Positions 44,654 through 54,071 of a DNA stretch of 64,000 nucleotides are shown here, in pieces. Position numbers and translations under genes: made by a program. Source of the DNA: Zygnema cylindricum (taxonomy: Eukaryota > Streptophyta > Zygnematophyceae > Zygnematales > Zygnemataceae); NCBI GenBank assembly GCA_037447655.1, contig JBBHKE010001521.1, positions 62,001 through 126,000 of the forward strand, given 5' to 3'. The stretch's first letter is position 1. Each line of letters opens with the position of its first letter. The notes beneath the pieces are model-generated. The model ran no database searches and was not told the origin of the DNA. It saw only the letters and a list, made by a program, of their open reading frames with translations.

Positions 44654-46022
44654 TGTTGTTTTTGAAAGTTTAAGTTTCGTACGTGCATGCGCATGTTTGC
44701 TTGCGTACGTAATTACCAAAAACAATGTGGTGGTACGAATGGATTTTTAGGTTGAGGGAGAAGTGAAATTAATTGAAGTTCGACTTACAAAAGTACTAAT
44801 TGAGTGACGCGAACAAACATATGTAAAAGTATGGTTCACGCAATTGAAATGGACGGTGGATCGCGAAGCGATCCGATTTGAAATATTCGAAGTGTTTGAA
44901 AATGTACGCCGACCATACGAAACATAATGCGACAGACAACATTTATTAATTGGGACGCTGCCGGTACAGAGCGTCGTATTTGACAGGTGTACCTTAAATT
45001 TGGCACGCGAGATTTATGGCAAAGTATGTGGTTTCAAACGGTACAGATTTGGATGGTACAATTGCACTTCGTCAAGTGGATTAAAGTGGCACGTGGCGCG
45101 ACATCAAGGGTGCCGAAAAGAGTGACGGATGGCGGACAAAGTCCGCCGTTATTTTTCAAGTAGTGGTGACGCAAAATCGCGTCTATCACAGGATGTTTAA
45201 TTTTGGACCCCCCGGATTGTTTAATCAAATTCAAAGAGTATCGTTGAGTGACTCAACATGAGATATTGTAAGATTGTGTGTCCTTGTAAACATTTTTAGC
45301 AACACATTCTTGTCTTTTGCATATTAGTAAATTAGCAATGATTAAGTTAGTTCCTATTTAAGTGATCAATTAGGGTTTTGACAGTTTAATTTGTGTGTGT
45401 TTATGTGTCGTATACGAGACAAGTGTACGCTTACGATTGCTTGACTTTGAGGTGTACGCTTACGAGTAGCTTATTCTTAGTAGTAGATTATCATGGTTAA
45501 ATAGGACATAATAAAAGTTACGTAATTTACGTAGGATATTTTGACAATTAGTTGACACCTCACAAGTGAATATATAGCTATGAGCTTTGTTAGTAAATCA
45601 TCAATGCATGTTAAGAAAAGTAGGGACCAAAGATGTAGTATTTCAGGGTTATCGATTAGGTCATGCACTTTGAGTGATATATTGATTATTTGATTTTACT
45701 TTGATTTTTCATTTGTTTATGTGTGATGCATTCATGTGTTATCATTTAAATATATGTTATATCTATATTTGTTTGTTTGTCATGCATTGTTAATGCATTT
45801 TTTGTAGGGTTTGTTTATGTTGATTTTTCCATCAAACCTTAGTTGTTGTCATAGGGTTTATTTATGTTGATTATTCCATGAAACCCTAAATGTTGTTTGT
45901 TGCGTTTGTGTACGCATATGGAGGATGCATTTCAAATGATTGTTCATTGGCCTAGCTTTGCTTAGCTTGCTGGGTGATAGTTTAGGTGGCTTCTGCGGTC
46001 TATTTTAGACCAAAGAACAATA
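44654..46022 (+). repeat. Probable solo LTR inserted in the H LTR
   Basis: 1,369 bp from TGTTGTTTTTG to GAACAATA, flanked by GGTGC (44649-44653) and AGTGC (46023-46026 plus 50404), a 5-bp duplication with one mismatch. The ends TGTTGTT..AACAATA match the H family ends. A second terminal fragment lies near 34740-34930. No coding capacity. A different non-autonomous element is possible. Confidence 0.55.
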
Positions 46023-46844
46023 AGTGTGTTGGAATTCAAGAATTTTCTAGGTCTAGAGATTGCAAAATAAAAAGCAAAATAGTAGATATTGACAGCCTGC
46101 CTCTAACTCCTCCTCAAGTCCCCACACTTGTCGCAGTCACTGAAGACTGAAGGAGGAGTTAGCCATGGCTGCCTGTGCTGTCTAGAGGGAGACAGACAGT
46201 TGTTTTATAGGGGGTTTTCTGTAAAAGATAGTTTCGCCAGGTCCAGGATTTGATCCTGGTACCTGCTACTTGTCAAACCGACAATAGCCGGTAGTCTTAT
46301 CCAGATAGTCTTAATTGTATTAGATATTAGGAGGTATGATATTTATTTAAATAGTTACTATAAAAATAATTCATTTAACTAGAACTATATGGATACTGCA
46401 TAGAAACAGTTGTGGAAAGTACGACGTACGGTACGATTACGAAATAAATACCGCGCGGTTTGTTTGACGCCGAAAAGAATACCGCGCAGGTATTTATGAC
46501 GGCCACGATTGAAATCCAAATTTGATCGGACGGCCGCGAAGGATGCCGAGATCGCGGCGTACGATTTTGGCGGTTTGCGATCACCGCCACATTAAGTGAC
46601 ACGTGGTAACACTACATTGGATTGCGGCAACTCCGGAGATTACGGGAACAAATCCGGATATGACACGTGTCGACATTTTTGCCATGTCGTACAATGGCCG
46701 TACATAAAGTACACCGGCACCTGTACTTTTATGTACGATACAGTAATTTGATTGGTGCCGTACTTCAGTAGATAGAGTTTTAGAGAGGGAATAGGACTTA
46801 GATAAATTTTGGGTAGGCAGCTGCCTCTCCCAGAGAGCACCCTG

Positions 46845-46851
46845 TATAAAT
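46845..46851 (+). promoter_or_regulatory. TATA box in the LTR of copia C
   Basis: TATAAAT in a GC-richer context, about 350 bp before the gag ATG. The same motif is in the 3' LTR near 50023. The transcription start is not known. Confidence 0.5.
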
Positions 46852-46916
46852 GGCAAACTTTGGCCAGCCATAACTATCAATTTACTTGACCATTTTCAGT
46901 GATTCTTTTTGCTTCG

Positions 46917-46950
46917 GACTCAGGGGAGTCTAGGCTACACAAAGGTGTAG
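46917..46950 (+). other. Paired stem-loops in the LTR leader of copia C
   Basis: GACTC-AGGG-GAGTC (46917-46930) and CTACAC-AAAG-GTGTAG (46935-46950) are perfect hairpins. A third, TTCAC-AGGG-GTGAA, lies at 47078-47091. Equivalents occur in the LTRs of A, B, D, E and two solo or relic LTRs, with paired base changes in the second stem. Confidence 0.6.
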
Positions 46951-47200
46951 TCGGTCAGAGTTTTTGTCTGCCAGGGTGGCTGTATTTCTAAGGGAAAGTC
47001 AAAGTGGGTGAATGTGTCCAAATCTCATATTCTAACTTTGCATTCTGTGGTGGAACTGAGCACACAGAAAGTGTTATTTCACAGGGGTGAATCTATATTG
47101 GGGTTCTGACTGTCAAGGGGTCAGTCACTTGGGTTTATATTAACTTGGAGTCGGCACTATCTAGATTAGCTTCTTTTGGATCTGCATACTCTGAGGGCCA

Positions 47201-48055
47201 ATGGAGGTCTCAGAGTTTCAGGTTATGGGCCCACCATCTAGGGTGCCTATGTTTGATGGAACAGGCTTCACGTATTGGGCGTTTACAATGGAGGGATTGC
47301 TTTTCGAGAAGCACTTATGGGGAATTGTTGCGGGACAAGTGAGATGTCCGCCACCTAGCTTTGGAGGAGCTTACTACGGAGAATCATGTGAGACTGTCCA
47401 GAATATCACCCGGAGTTCAGATGCAACGGAAGGTGAAGGGAAAAACCTTTCCGTGGATGGGGAAATAGGGGAGAAGGAAAAAGGGACACCTATGGTGAGG
47501 GGAGCTAGGCTCTCAGCTATGGTACCACATGTAGGGATTAAAACTGAAGAAAATGACACAAAAATATGGGAATACAAAAACACTATAGCAAAACATCTCA
47601 TACTTAGATATGTGTCTAAGTCGATAGCTATCACTCTCTTAAGTCTAACCAAAGCTTCAGATATATGGGAAGCACTAATTCAGATTTATAAGAGTGAGAC
47701 TATTCAGAGGCAGCAATTAGTAAAACAGGAAATAGATGCCTACGTTTATAAAGGCGGTAGCATGTTAGAGTTTTGCAATGATATTGCTGCGTTATACGTT
47801 GAGCTTACTAGTGCGGGATATGTAGAATCTGAGGAGAGTAAGATTAATACACTACTTATGAAACTCCCAGATGAGTACGAAAACATTATTTGTCGTATGC
47901 AGGCAATGGATGGCTCCTCATGGACTTGGAGCTTTACCATGGGGATAATTCTTGTGAGGGAAAGCACTTTGGAGCTTCGTAGGGGAAAGGACAGGGTCAA
48001 TGCATTTTCAGCTGGTGGTGATTGGCGGAATCGTGATGAGAGGAACGGCGGGTGA
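47201..48055 (+). CDS. Copia C gag, N-terminal ORF
   Basis: 284 codons starting inside the 5' LTR and reading through the LTR edge and primer site (MEVSEFQVMGPPSRVPMF). Gag fold: FDGTGFTYWAFTMEGLLFEK, HLILRYVSKSIA, ASDIWEALIQIYKSE, MLEFCNDIAALYVEL, LLMKLPDEYENIICR. It would form the particle shell. It ends at TGA 48053-48055 in a GDERKRDE-type repeat. One extra G relative to the next repeat unit puts the downstream knuckle region in the +1 frame. Start choice: the ATG at 47201 is conserved among all copies; a second in-frame ATG sits inside the primer site. Confidence 0.85.
   Translation: MEVSEFQVMGPPSRVPMFDGTGFTYWAFTMEGLLFEKHLWGIVAGQVRCPPPSFGGAYYGESCETVQNITRSSDATEGEGKNLSVDGEIGEKEKGTPMVRGARLSAMVPHVGIKTEENDTKIWEYKNTIAKHLILRYVSKSIAITLLSLTKASDIWEALIQIYKSETIQRQQLVKQEIDAYVYKGGSMLEFCNDIAALYVELTSAGYVESEESKINTLLMKLPDEYENIICRMQAMDGSSWTWSFTMGIILVRESTLELRRGKDRVNAFSAGGDWRNRDERNGG
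47221..47236 (+). other. Half-tRNA primer-binding site of copia C
   Basis: GGTTATGGGCCCACCA starts at the first base after the LTR and complements 16 bases of the anticodon arm of plant initiator tRNA-Met (TGGTGGGCCCATAACC). Priming would need a tRNA fragment cut in or near the anticodon loop, as described for Drosophila copia and yeast Ty5. Confidence 0.88.
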
Positions 48056-49010
48056 CGAGCGGAAGCGTGATGAGAAGAACGGTGGTGACGAGCGGAAGCG
48101 TGATGAGAGAAAGAAAGACAAAGGTAAACCTTATCGGAACTTTGGTGGAAAGAGAGGGAGAGGAAAAGGCACGGGAGCTTTGAAAAAAGGGGTTTGCTTC
48201 TTTTGTAGGGAACCGGGTCATTATATGGAGGAATGCCCTTGTTTGGAAAAACTTAGAAGTTGGAATGTGGATGAGGAGGACGAAGATGAAGAGGAGAAAG
48301 AGGATGAAGAAAAATTGGAGCTTCTTCACATCGGTAGAATGGGGAAGGGAGAAAAGTACACAGAAATTGCTCGAAGGCAACAGTGTGCTTTTGGAGGTAT
48401 AAGGGAAGTAAAGAGAGAAGAGGTACTTGAGGATGTCAAGGAGTGTAGAGTATATGATTTAGAAATGAGAAAGTCAGATCTAGGATCCATAAGTGAAAAC
48501 GGGAAAGATAAAATTAATGAGGATAATTTTATACACAATAGGGAAACAGAAAACTGGTCGGAAAGGGAGACTTCAACGGATTCCGAGGAAAGGGGAGAAG
48601 TGAAACTCGAAGAGGTTTTAAAGGATAGGGGAGAAGAGAAATATTTGATTAAAGGTTTAGGGGAGAAGAAATATTTATTGGGAACTAAATTAGAAAGTAA
48701 TAGTGGAAAGAATTCCATGGGAGAGAGTGAGGGAAGTTCAGAAAATGGGGTAATTATCATGGATAAAAATATGAGTACGAAAGATATAGATCTTATGAGG
48801 AACTTAGTGGGGACTAGTGGTTTTTGGGAATATTTGGGGGTGGATGGATTTGACATCACTACTTGGTGTGACGAAGATGTGCCTGTAAAAGGGTTAGCAT
48901 CTAGGTGTATGTTGCAGATTGGAAATGGGGCTGGCTATTTGGATCGCAAGAGGGAAATCGGTTTGTGTGTGGATGAAAGAGTGATGAAGTGGAAAAAAAT
49001 CTTTGCTTGA
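48054..49010 (+). CDS. Copia C gag C-terminus with zinc knuckle fused to pol remnants
   Basis: An open frame in +1 relative to the gag ORF (ATG-led form from 48000; the in-frame continuation begins at about 48054). Basic repeats DERKRDE lead to a knuckle CFFCREPGHYMEEC, an acidic stretch and RRQQCAFGG, the sequence that precedes protease in B. The protease is missing. Short islands keep the order of pol: VKECRVYDLEMRK (integrase/RT linker), EKKYLLGTKLE (RT), ENGVIIMDKNMS, LVGTSGFWEYLG, FDITTWCDED and LQIGNGAGY (RNase H). No DSG, DDE or YVDD motif remains. About 318 codons stay open across at least four large deletions. Confidence 0.8.
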   Translation, partial: DERKRDEKNGGDERKRDERKKDKGKPYRNFGGKRGRGKGTGALKKGVCFFCREPGHYMEECPCLEKLRSWNVDEEDEDEEEKEDEEKLELLHIGRMGKGEKYTEIARRQQCAFGGIREVKREEVLEDVKECRVYDLEMRKSDLGSISENGKDKINEDNFIHNRETENWSERETSTDSEERGEVKLEEVLKDRGEEKYLIKGLGEKKYLLGTKLESNSGKNSMGESEGSSENGVIIMDKNMSTKDIDLMRNLVGTSGFWEYLGVDGFDITTWCDEDVPVKGLASRCMLQIGNGAGYLDRKREIGLCVDERVMKWKKIFA

Positions 49011-49190
49011 ATTTAAGAAAAATGGGATGTTAAATAAAATGTGTGATATAATTATCATTTCAGTTCATTTAATGCACTGTGTTAAATACTTAAGTTTTAT
49101 GGAAGGAAAAGGAAAAAGGAAAAAGAAAAGGAAAAAGGGGAGGGGATGTTTGTTTACTTGTTTGTGGGAGTTGAAAGAAAAAATAGACTA
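49011..49190 (+). other. Copia C 3' region before the polypurine tract
   Basis: Holds a purine-rich run (GGAAAAGGAAAAAGG type, 49104-49146) and the coding remnant LKEKID, the C-terminus of pol in A and B, ending in TAG at 49189-49191. Confidence 0.6.
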
Positions 49191-49204
49191 GAAAATAAGG
49201 GGAG
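49189..49204 (+). other. Polypurine tract of copia C
   Basis: TAGAAAATAAGGGGAG directly before the 3' LTR, the same as in A and B. Confidence 0.85.
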
Positions 49205-50398
49205 TGTTGGAATTCAAGTATTTTCTAGGTCTAGAGATTGCAAAATAAAAAGCAAAATAGTAGATATTGACAGCCTGCCTCTAACTCCTCCTCAAGTCCC
49301 CACACTTGTCGCAGTCACTGAAGACTGAAGGAGGAGTTAGCCATGGCTGCCTGTGCTGTCTAGAGGGAGACAGACAGTTGTTTTATAGGGGGTTTTCTGT
49401 AAAAGATAGTTTCGCCAGGTCCAGGATTTGATCCTGGTACCTGCTACTTGTCAAACCGACAATAGCCGGTAGTCTTATCCAGATAGTCTTAATTGTATTA
49501 GATATTAGGAGGTATGATATTTATTTAAATAGTTACTATAAGAATAATTCATTTAACTAGAACTATATGGATACTGCATAGAAACAGTTGTGGAAAGTAC
49601 GACGTACGGTACGATTACGAAATAAATACCGCGCGGTTTGTTTGACGCCGAAAAGAATATCGCGCAGGTATTTATGACGGCCACGATTGAAATCCAAATT
49701 TGATCGGACGGCCGCGAAGGATGCCGAGATCGCGGCGTACGATTTTGGCGGTTTGCGATCACCGCCACATTAAGTGACACGTGGTAACACTACATTGGAT
49801 TGCGGCAACTCCGGAGATTACGGGAACAAATCCGGATATGACACGTGTCGACATTTTTGCCATGTCGTACAATGGCCGTACATAAAGTACACCGGCACCT
49901 GTACTTTTATGTACGATACAGTAATTTGATTGGTGCCGTACTTCAGTAGATAGAGTTTTAGAGAGGGAATAGGACTTAGATAAATTTTGGGTAGGCAGCT
50001 GCCTCTCCCAGAGAGCACCCTGTATAAATGGCAAACTTTGGCCAGCCATAACTATCAATTTACTTGACCATTTTCAGTGATTCTTTTTGCTTCGGACTCA
50101 GGGGAGTCTAGGCTACACAAAGGTGTAGTCGATCAGAGTTTTTGTCTGCCAGGGTGGCTGTATTTCTAAGGGAAAGTCAAAGTGGGTGAATGTGTCCAAA
50201 TCTCATATTCTAACTTTGCATTCTGTGGTGGAACTGAGCACACAGAAAGTGTTATTTCACAGGGGTGAATCTATATTGGGGTTCTGACTGTCAAGGGGTC
50301 AGTCACTTGGGTTTATATTAACTTGGAGTCGGCACTATCTAGATTAGCTTCTTTTGGATCTGCATACTCTGAGGGCCAATGGAGGTCTCAGAGTTTCA
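49205..50398 (+). repeat. 3' LTR of copia C
   Basis: 1,194 bp, same length as the 5' LTR. Differences noticed: A/T at the 15th base, A/G near base 341, C/T in CCGCGCAGG, G/A in GTCGGTCAG. Confidence 0.96.
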
Positions 50399-50403
50399 AA
50401 GTG

Positions 50404-50512
50404 CCACTCGAAATACCTGCACTTTGTTTCAAGTGACGACGTGTGTCTTTGTGGATCTATCTTTCTATCATTTTATTAATTTATTGAGACTTAAAGCTTT
50501 CCAAAAACAACA
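50404..50512 (-). repeat. 5' LTR of copia H, second piece
   Basis: Matches 39506-39614 (CCACTC.AAATACCTGCACTTTG to CCAAAAACAACA) and continues the piece that ends at 44653. Followed by the H target duplication GCTTG. Confidence 0.9.
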
Positions 50513-50597
50513 GCTTGTACGAAAATATACTTCAAATATACAATTTCTGACAACTACCTGCGTGTAGCAAAAATCGTCTATGAGATTAGCAATTTCT

Positions 50598-53376
50598 TTT
50601 TTCAAAACTAATAAATTGTGTTATTCTTACCATTGTTATATGCGACAATGTTACCAAACGCTCTCCGTTAAAACTGACTTTTGCCGTATGTTTTGACTTA
50701 GCGGTTGCCTCACCCTTTTACACTTTACCTTAAAATTTCGTATAAACTGTATGAATCGTAAAATACTCTTCTCAAACCGCGGTTATCCCGGTTGATGTAG
50801 ATGTTTTGATACACATATGGAGTGTGATAATGATTTATATCGTTACAATTTTTTACCGCTCATTTAACGGAAAACATACAAACTGCGGTACATTTTCAAT
50901 TCGATTTTTTTTACATGTACGGAATTTTAGGGACAAAAATTCATTAACAAATTTTACTATTTTTCAAATCGAACTCTCCAATTTCTACGTATTATTAGAG
51001 CGTTTGAATCGTGCGTAAAATGCCTTTTGCACAACTATGAAAAATGTTTAAAAATTCAAAATCCGTACAAATTCCACATCTATGCCGTGGATAAAAACCA
51101 AACAAGAGGTACAGACAACGTTCGTTAAAAGTTTTCCCACGTTGTGATTTTGGTGAGACTGGAGTTAAAGGCGTTACTCCCACCATTTTGCAAAATACCT
51201 TCTAGTATCTTATAATTATTTGCAAGATTTATTTTTTTGGTATGTTAAATCTACATTCATTGTTTGTACATTAACAATGACTATTTTCCACTATAACCAA
51301 ATCATTTTAGTCTTTTGGTCGACCAAAGCGGGTATATGTCACAAAACCGTGTCAGTTTAATTTGCGTTCGACAGTAATTGTCTTCATCAATAAACGCTTA
51401 GTCGACCGCGGCTCATTTGCCCCTAAATGATAATATGATTCGCTCGCGGCCTAGTTGGCATTAAATAATGACCCAAATATAATATTTAAGATAGTCGATT
51501 GCAGTTTCCCACATCTCTTTACACCAAACTATTATTAGGGTGTATAATTTGTCGTTGACAATATTATGGGGTTTCCCTTAATAACAAGTGTTAACTACAC
51601 ACCCATGTTTATGACTCTAATATGAGGGTTTGTTAACATTTAATGGATAATGTTATGAAGATTTAATAAAAGTGTGGTAATCCTTAAATGTTATATTTAG
51701 AGTGTGTTATTTTGCTCATTTATTTTCTGTATCAACACGAACTTCTAGTATGTAAACAAGCCATTAAAGTTGGCAAACTTCGTTGGGTTAATGATGCCTA
51801 CCACGAACATGTATTGCATTACAAATATTATTTCAAAAGTTTGTTGTAAAACAATTTTTTATACTAGTCGCACCTTTATAACCTAATTGTTTAGCTTGTT
51901 AATCTTATTTAAATATTTATTTCTTCAATCGCCCAATGGTACATTGTCGTAGTCCAACATTGTTCCTATATTTTATTTGATTGGTATGTTTATAAAATAA
52001 GCGTGATGGTGTTGTGTCAGTATATGCAATATAATAATCATTATATTAAACAAAACAACGGGATTGCGGTTTATGTTTAGAGTTAGTTATAGCGTGTGAT
52101 TTTTATGTGTTATGATTCCATGTTGTTTCCTATTATACTTGTTTAATGTTTTATAGGGTATGATTATAAATGGTTGAGTAAAAAACATAAAGTTTATGGT
52201 TGATGGTTTTAATCCACAAGGTTATTATTTGTAAATTTTGAGTTGCAAGTGGGTGGTTATAAAGTTAAACTGGAAAAGAAATGTAACCCAGAGATCCATA
52301 AATGGTTTATATTGAGACGAGAGTTCAAAATGACACGTTTTTGGGATATCAGTTATTATAATGACGTATGACTAACACGTGATACATTTTATTGGGAAAA
52401 GTAGAACAAAGCTCCACAACAACCCATTTGCGCGTTGAACTATTAACAAATCGACCACCACACACTGTCGACCAATCCCCCATTTTCGCAAAAGTTAATA
52501 GTTAGGTGAAGTTTTGTTACAATATGTGGCACAACAATCATTGCCAACGGGTAACCTTATTTTATTAGGCGTCACAACTACAAAAATTATCCTGTACGCG
52601 TAAAAACCATACTTTTGGGCGATGTACTTATGACTTTGTCGACGTTTAGGCACAAAGGTGTGGCGTTTTCAAGAACCCGCTTATTTTTTCTACGGGCATA
52701 CCACATATGAAAAAAAAAAAACACAAAGACCCATTTGCGGGTTAAACTAGTAACAAATCGACCGCCTCAACCAATGGACCAATCCCCCATTTTGGCGAAT
52801 GTTAATAGTTGGGTGAAGTTTTCGTACAATTATTAAAAAAAATGTATTTAACTACTCAACACATCGTTACTCCTACGTCAACGCATGCAAATCCTAAGTT
52901 AACTAGTGATTGCATGTAACTCTTCTAATTTTTGGTATAGGGACAACTTTCGCTCAATTATTTTGTCCTTTAATCGACCTTTGGAAACCGGTTCAGTAGA
53001 GATACCTAACGCCTCTTTAATTTCCGCCGTGCTCCCATCAAACTTCACTATTTTAAGTATTTATAAAATGTGTATTGATTTTATCAAATCCCACCCCGGA
53101 TTATCATTATTTTTTCAATACATTGCAATTTTTTTTACATCAGGCCCACTTCGAGTGTTCTCCTTTTTCCTATATCGGAAATGAAGATCCGTCCTTTGTG
53201 TATTTGGTTCTTCCTTTTATGCCCGTAAACAACTTTATTGGAGGATGACCATTCAATCCATAATGATACTTCTTGAATATACATTCCACATTGACATTAG
53301 GCCCATTTCTTTATAACTTGTATCCTTCCCAATTGGCCCAATCTATAGAAAATGCATCAAGGTCGACAAAAGATGG
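50598..53376. repeat. AT-rich non-coding stretch with dispersed and direct repeats
   Basis: No gene recognised. 50790-51025 is homologous to 10890-11150. Two direct 102-bp copies lie at 52422-52523 and 52729-52830 (ACCCATTTGCG, ACAAATCGACC, GACCAATCCCCCATTTT). Elsewhere only AT-rich sequence. The ORF at 52906-53184 has no recognisable motif. Confidence 0.55.
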
Positions 53377-54071
53377 GTCGTGAGAAGTCTTGGAGACAAT
53401 AGGGGAGAAGGGAGCATGGGTGGAGGTAGACGGTTTGGAAAGAGAAGGTTCGGAGACAATAGGGGAAGAGGGAGCATGGGTAGAGGTAGAAGGTTGGGAA
53501 AGAGAAGTCGTGGAGACAATAGGGGAAGAGGGAGCATGGGTCAAGGTAGAAGGTTGTGAAAGAGAAGGTGTAGAGACATTAGGGGAAGAGGGAGCATAGG
53601 TAGAGGTAGAAGGTCGTGAAAGAGAAGTTGTAGAGACAATAGGAGAAGAGCGGGCATGGGTAGAAGTAGAAGGTTAGGAAAGAGAAGGTGTGGAAACAAT
53701 AAGGGAATCGGGATCATGGGTAGAGATAGAAGGTTGGGAAAGAGAAGTCGTGGAGATAATAAAGGAAGAGGGAGCATGGGTAGAGGTAGAAGGTCGTGAA
53801 AGAGAAGTCGTGGAAACAATAGGGGAAGAAAGAGCATGGCTATAGGTAGAAGATTGTGAAAGAGAAGGTGTGGAGACAAGAGGGGAAGAGGGAGCATGGG
53901 TTCAGGGTGAAAGTCGTGAAAGAGAAGGTGTGGATATAACAAGGGGGGAGGGAGCATGGGTAGAGGTAAAAGGTCGTGAAAGAGAAGGTGTGGATAGAAA
54001 AGGGGGAGAGGGTGCATGGGTAGGGGTAAAAGGTTGTGAAAGAGAAGGTGTGGAGACATTAGGGGAAGAGA
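53377..54071. repeat. 60-bp minisatellite, 11 full units
   Basis: Eleven units of exactly 60 bp (53401-54060) plus partial ends, type GGGGAAGAGGGAGCATGGGT then AGAGGTAGAAGGTTG and GAAAGAGAAG-GTGGAGACAATA. Units differ by substitutions only. Each unit is 20 codons: minus strand reads THAPSSPIVSTTSLSQPSTS (last three units and an acidic tail ending NWEGYKL at 53311) or a Leu/Pro frame open for 177 codons; plus strand reads ETIGEEGAWVEVEG. Stops in unit 53641-53700 interrupt two of these frames. Confidence 0.9.

Larger units (their letters stand above)
46027..47220 (+). repeat. 5' LTR of copia C
   Basis: TGTTGGAATTC to AGAGTTTCA. A TATA box (TATAAAT, 46845-46851) is followed by three hairpins at 46917-46930, 46935-46950 and 47078-47091. 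The gag ATG is at 47201-47203, 20 bp before the LTR end. Confidence 0.95.
46027..50398 (+). mobile_element. Young non-autonomous copia element C
   Basis: 4,372 bp with two 1,194-bp LTRs differing at about four positions by eye, and exact target duplications AAGTG (46022-46026 and 50399-50403). The interior encodes gag with a zinc knuckle but has lost protease, integrase and reverse transcriptase cores. It must have been copied recently with enzymes from another element. Confidence 0.96.
38656..50512 (-). mobile_element. Copia retrotransposon H with nested insertions
   Basis: About 6.1 kb of its own sequence on the minus strand. It has a 3' LTR at 38656-39614, a degenerate pol and gag, and a 5' LTR split into 43834-44653 and 50404-50512. 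Exact target duplications GCTTG at 38651-38655 and 50513-50517 confirm both ends. The LTR gap holds a probable solo LTR (44654-46022) and element C (46027-50398). Confidence 0.9.
37859..50597. mobile_element. Foldback (long inverted-repeat) element, interrupted by copia H
   Basis: The left arm 37859-38294 and the right arm 38298-38655 plus 50518-50597 are near-perfect inverted copies of ~435 bp separated by a 3-base loop (38295-38297). The ends read GGAAATTGC and GCAATTTCT. Direct repeats TTTTTCAA lie just outside both ends (37851-37858, 50598-50605). Long arms and an 8- or 9-bp duplication suggest a non-autonomous DNA transposon, Mutator- or hAT-like; no transposase is present. Copia H split the right arm at GCTTG. 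Confidence 0.75.

Noticed and set aside
49003-49191. Lys/Arg-rich ORF at the 3' end of copia C as a separate nuclear protein
   Set aside because: It is a purine-rich run fused to the pol C-terminal remnant LKEKID; no start context.
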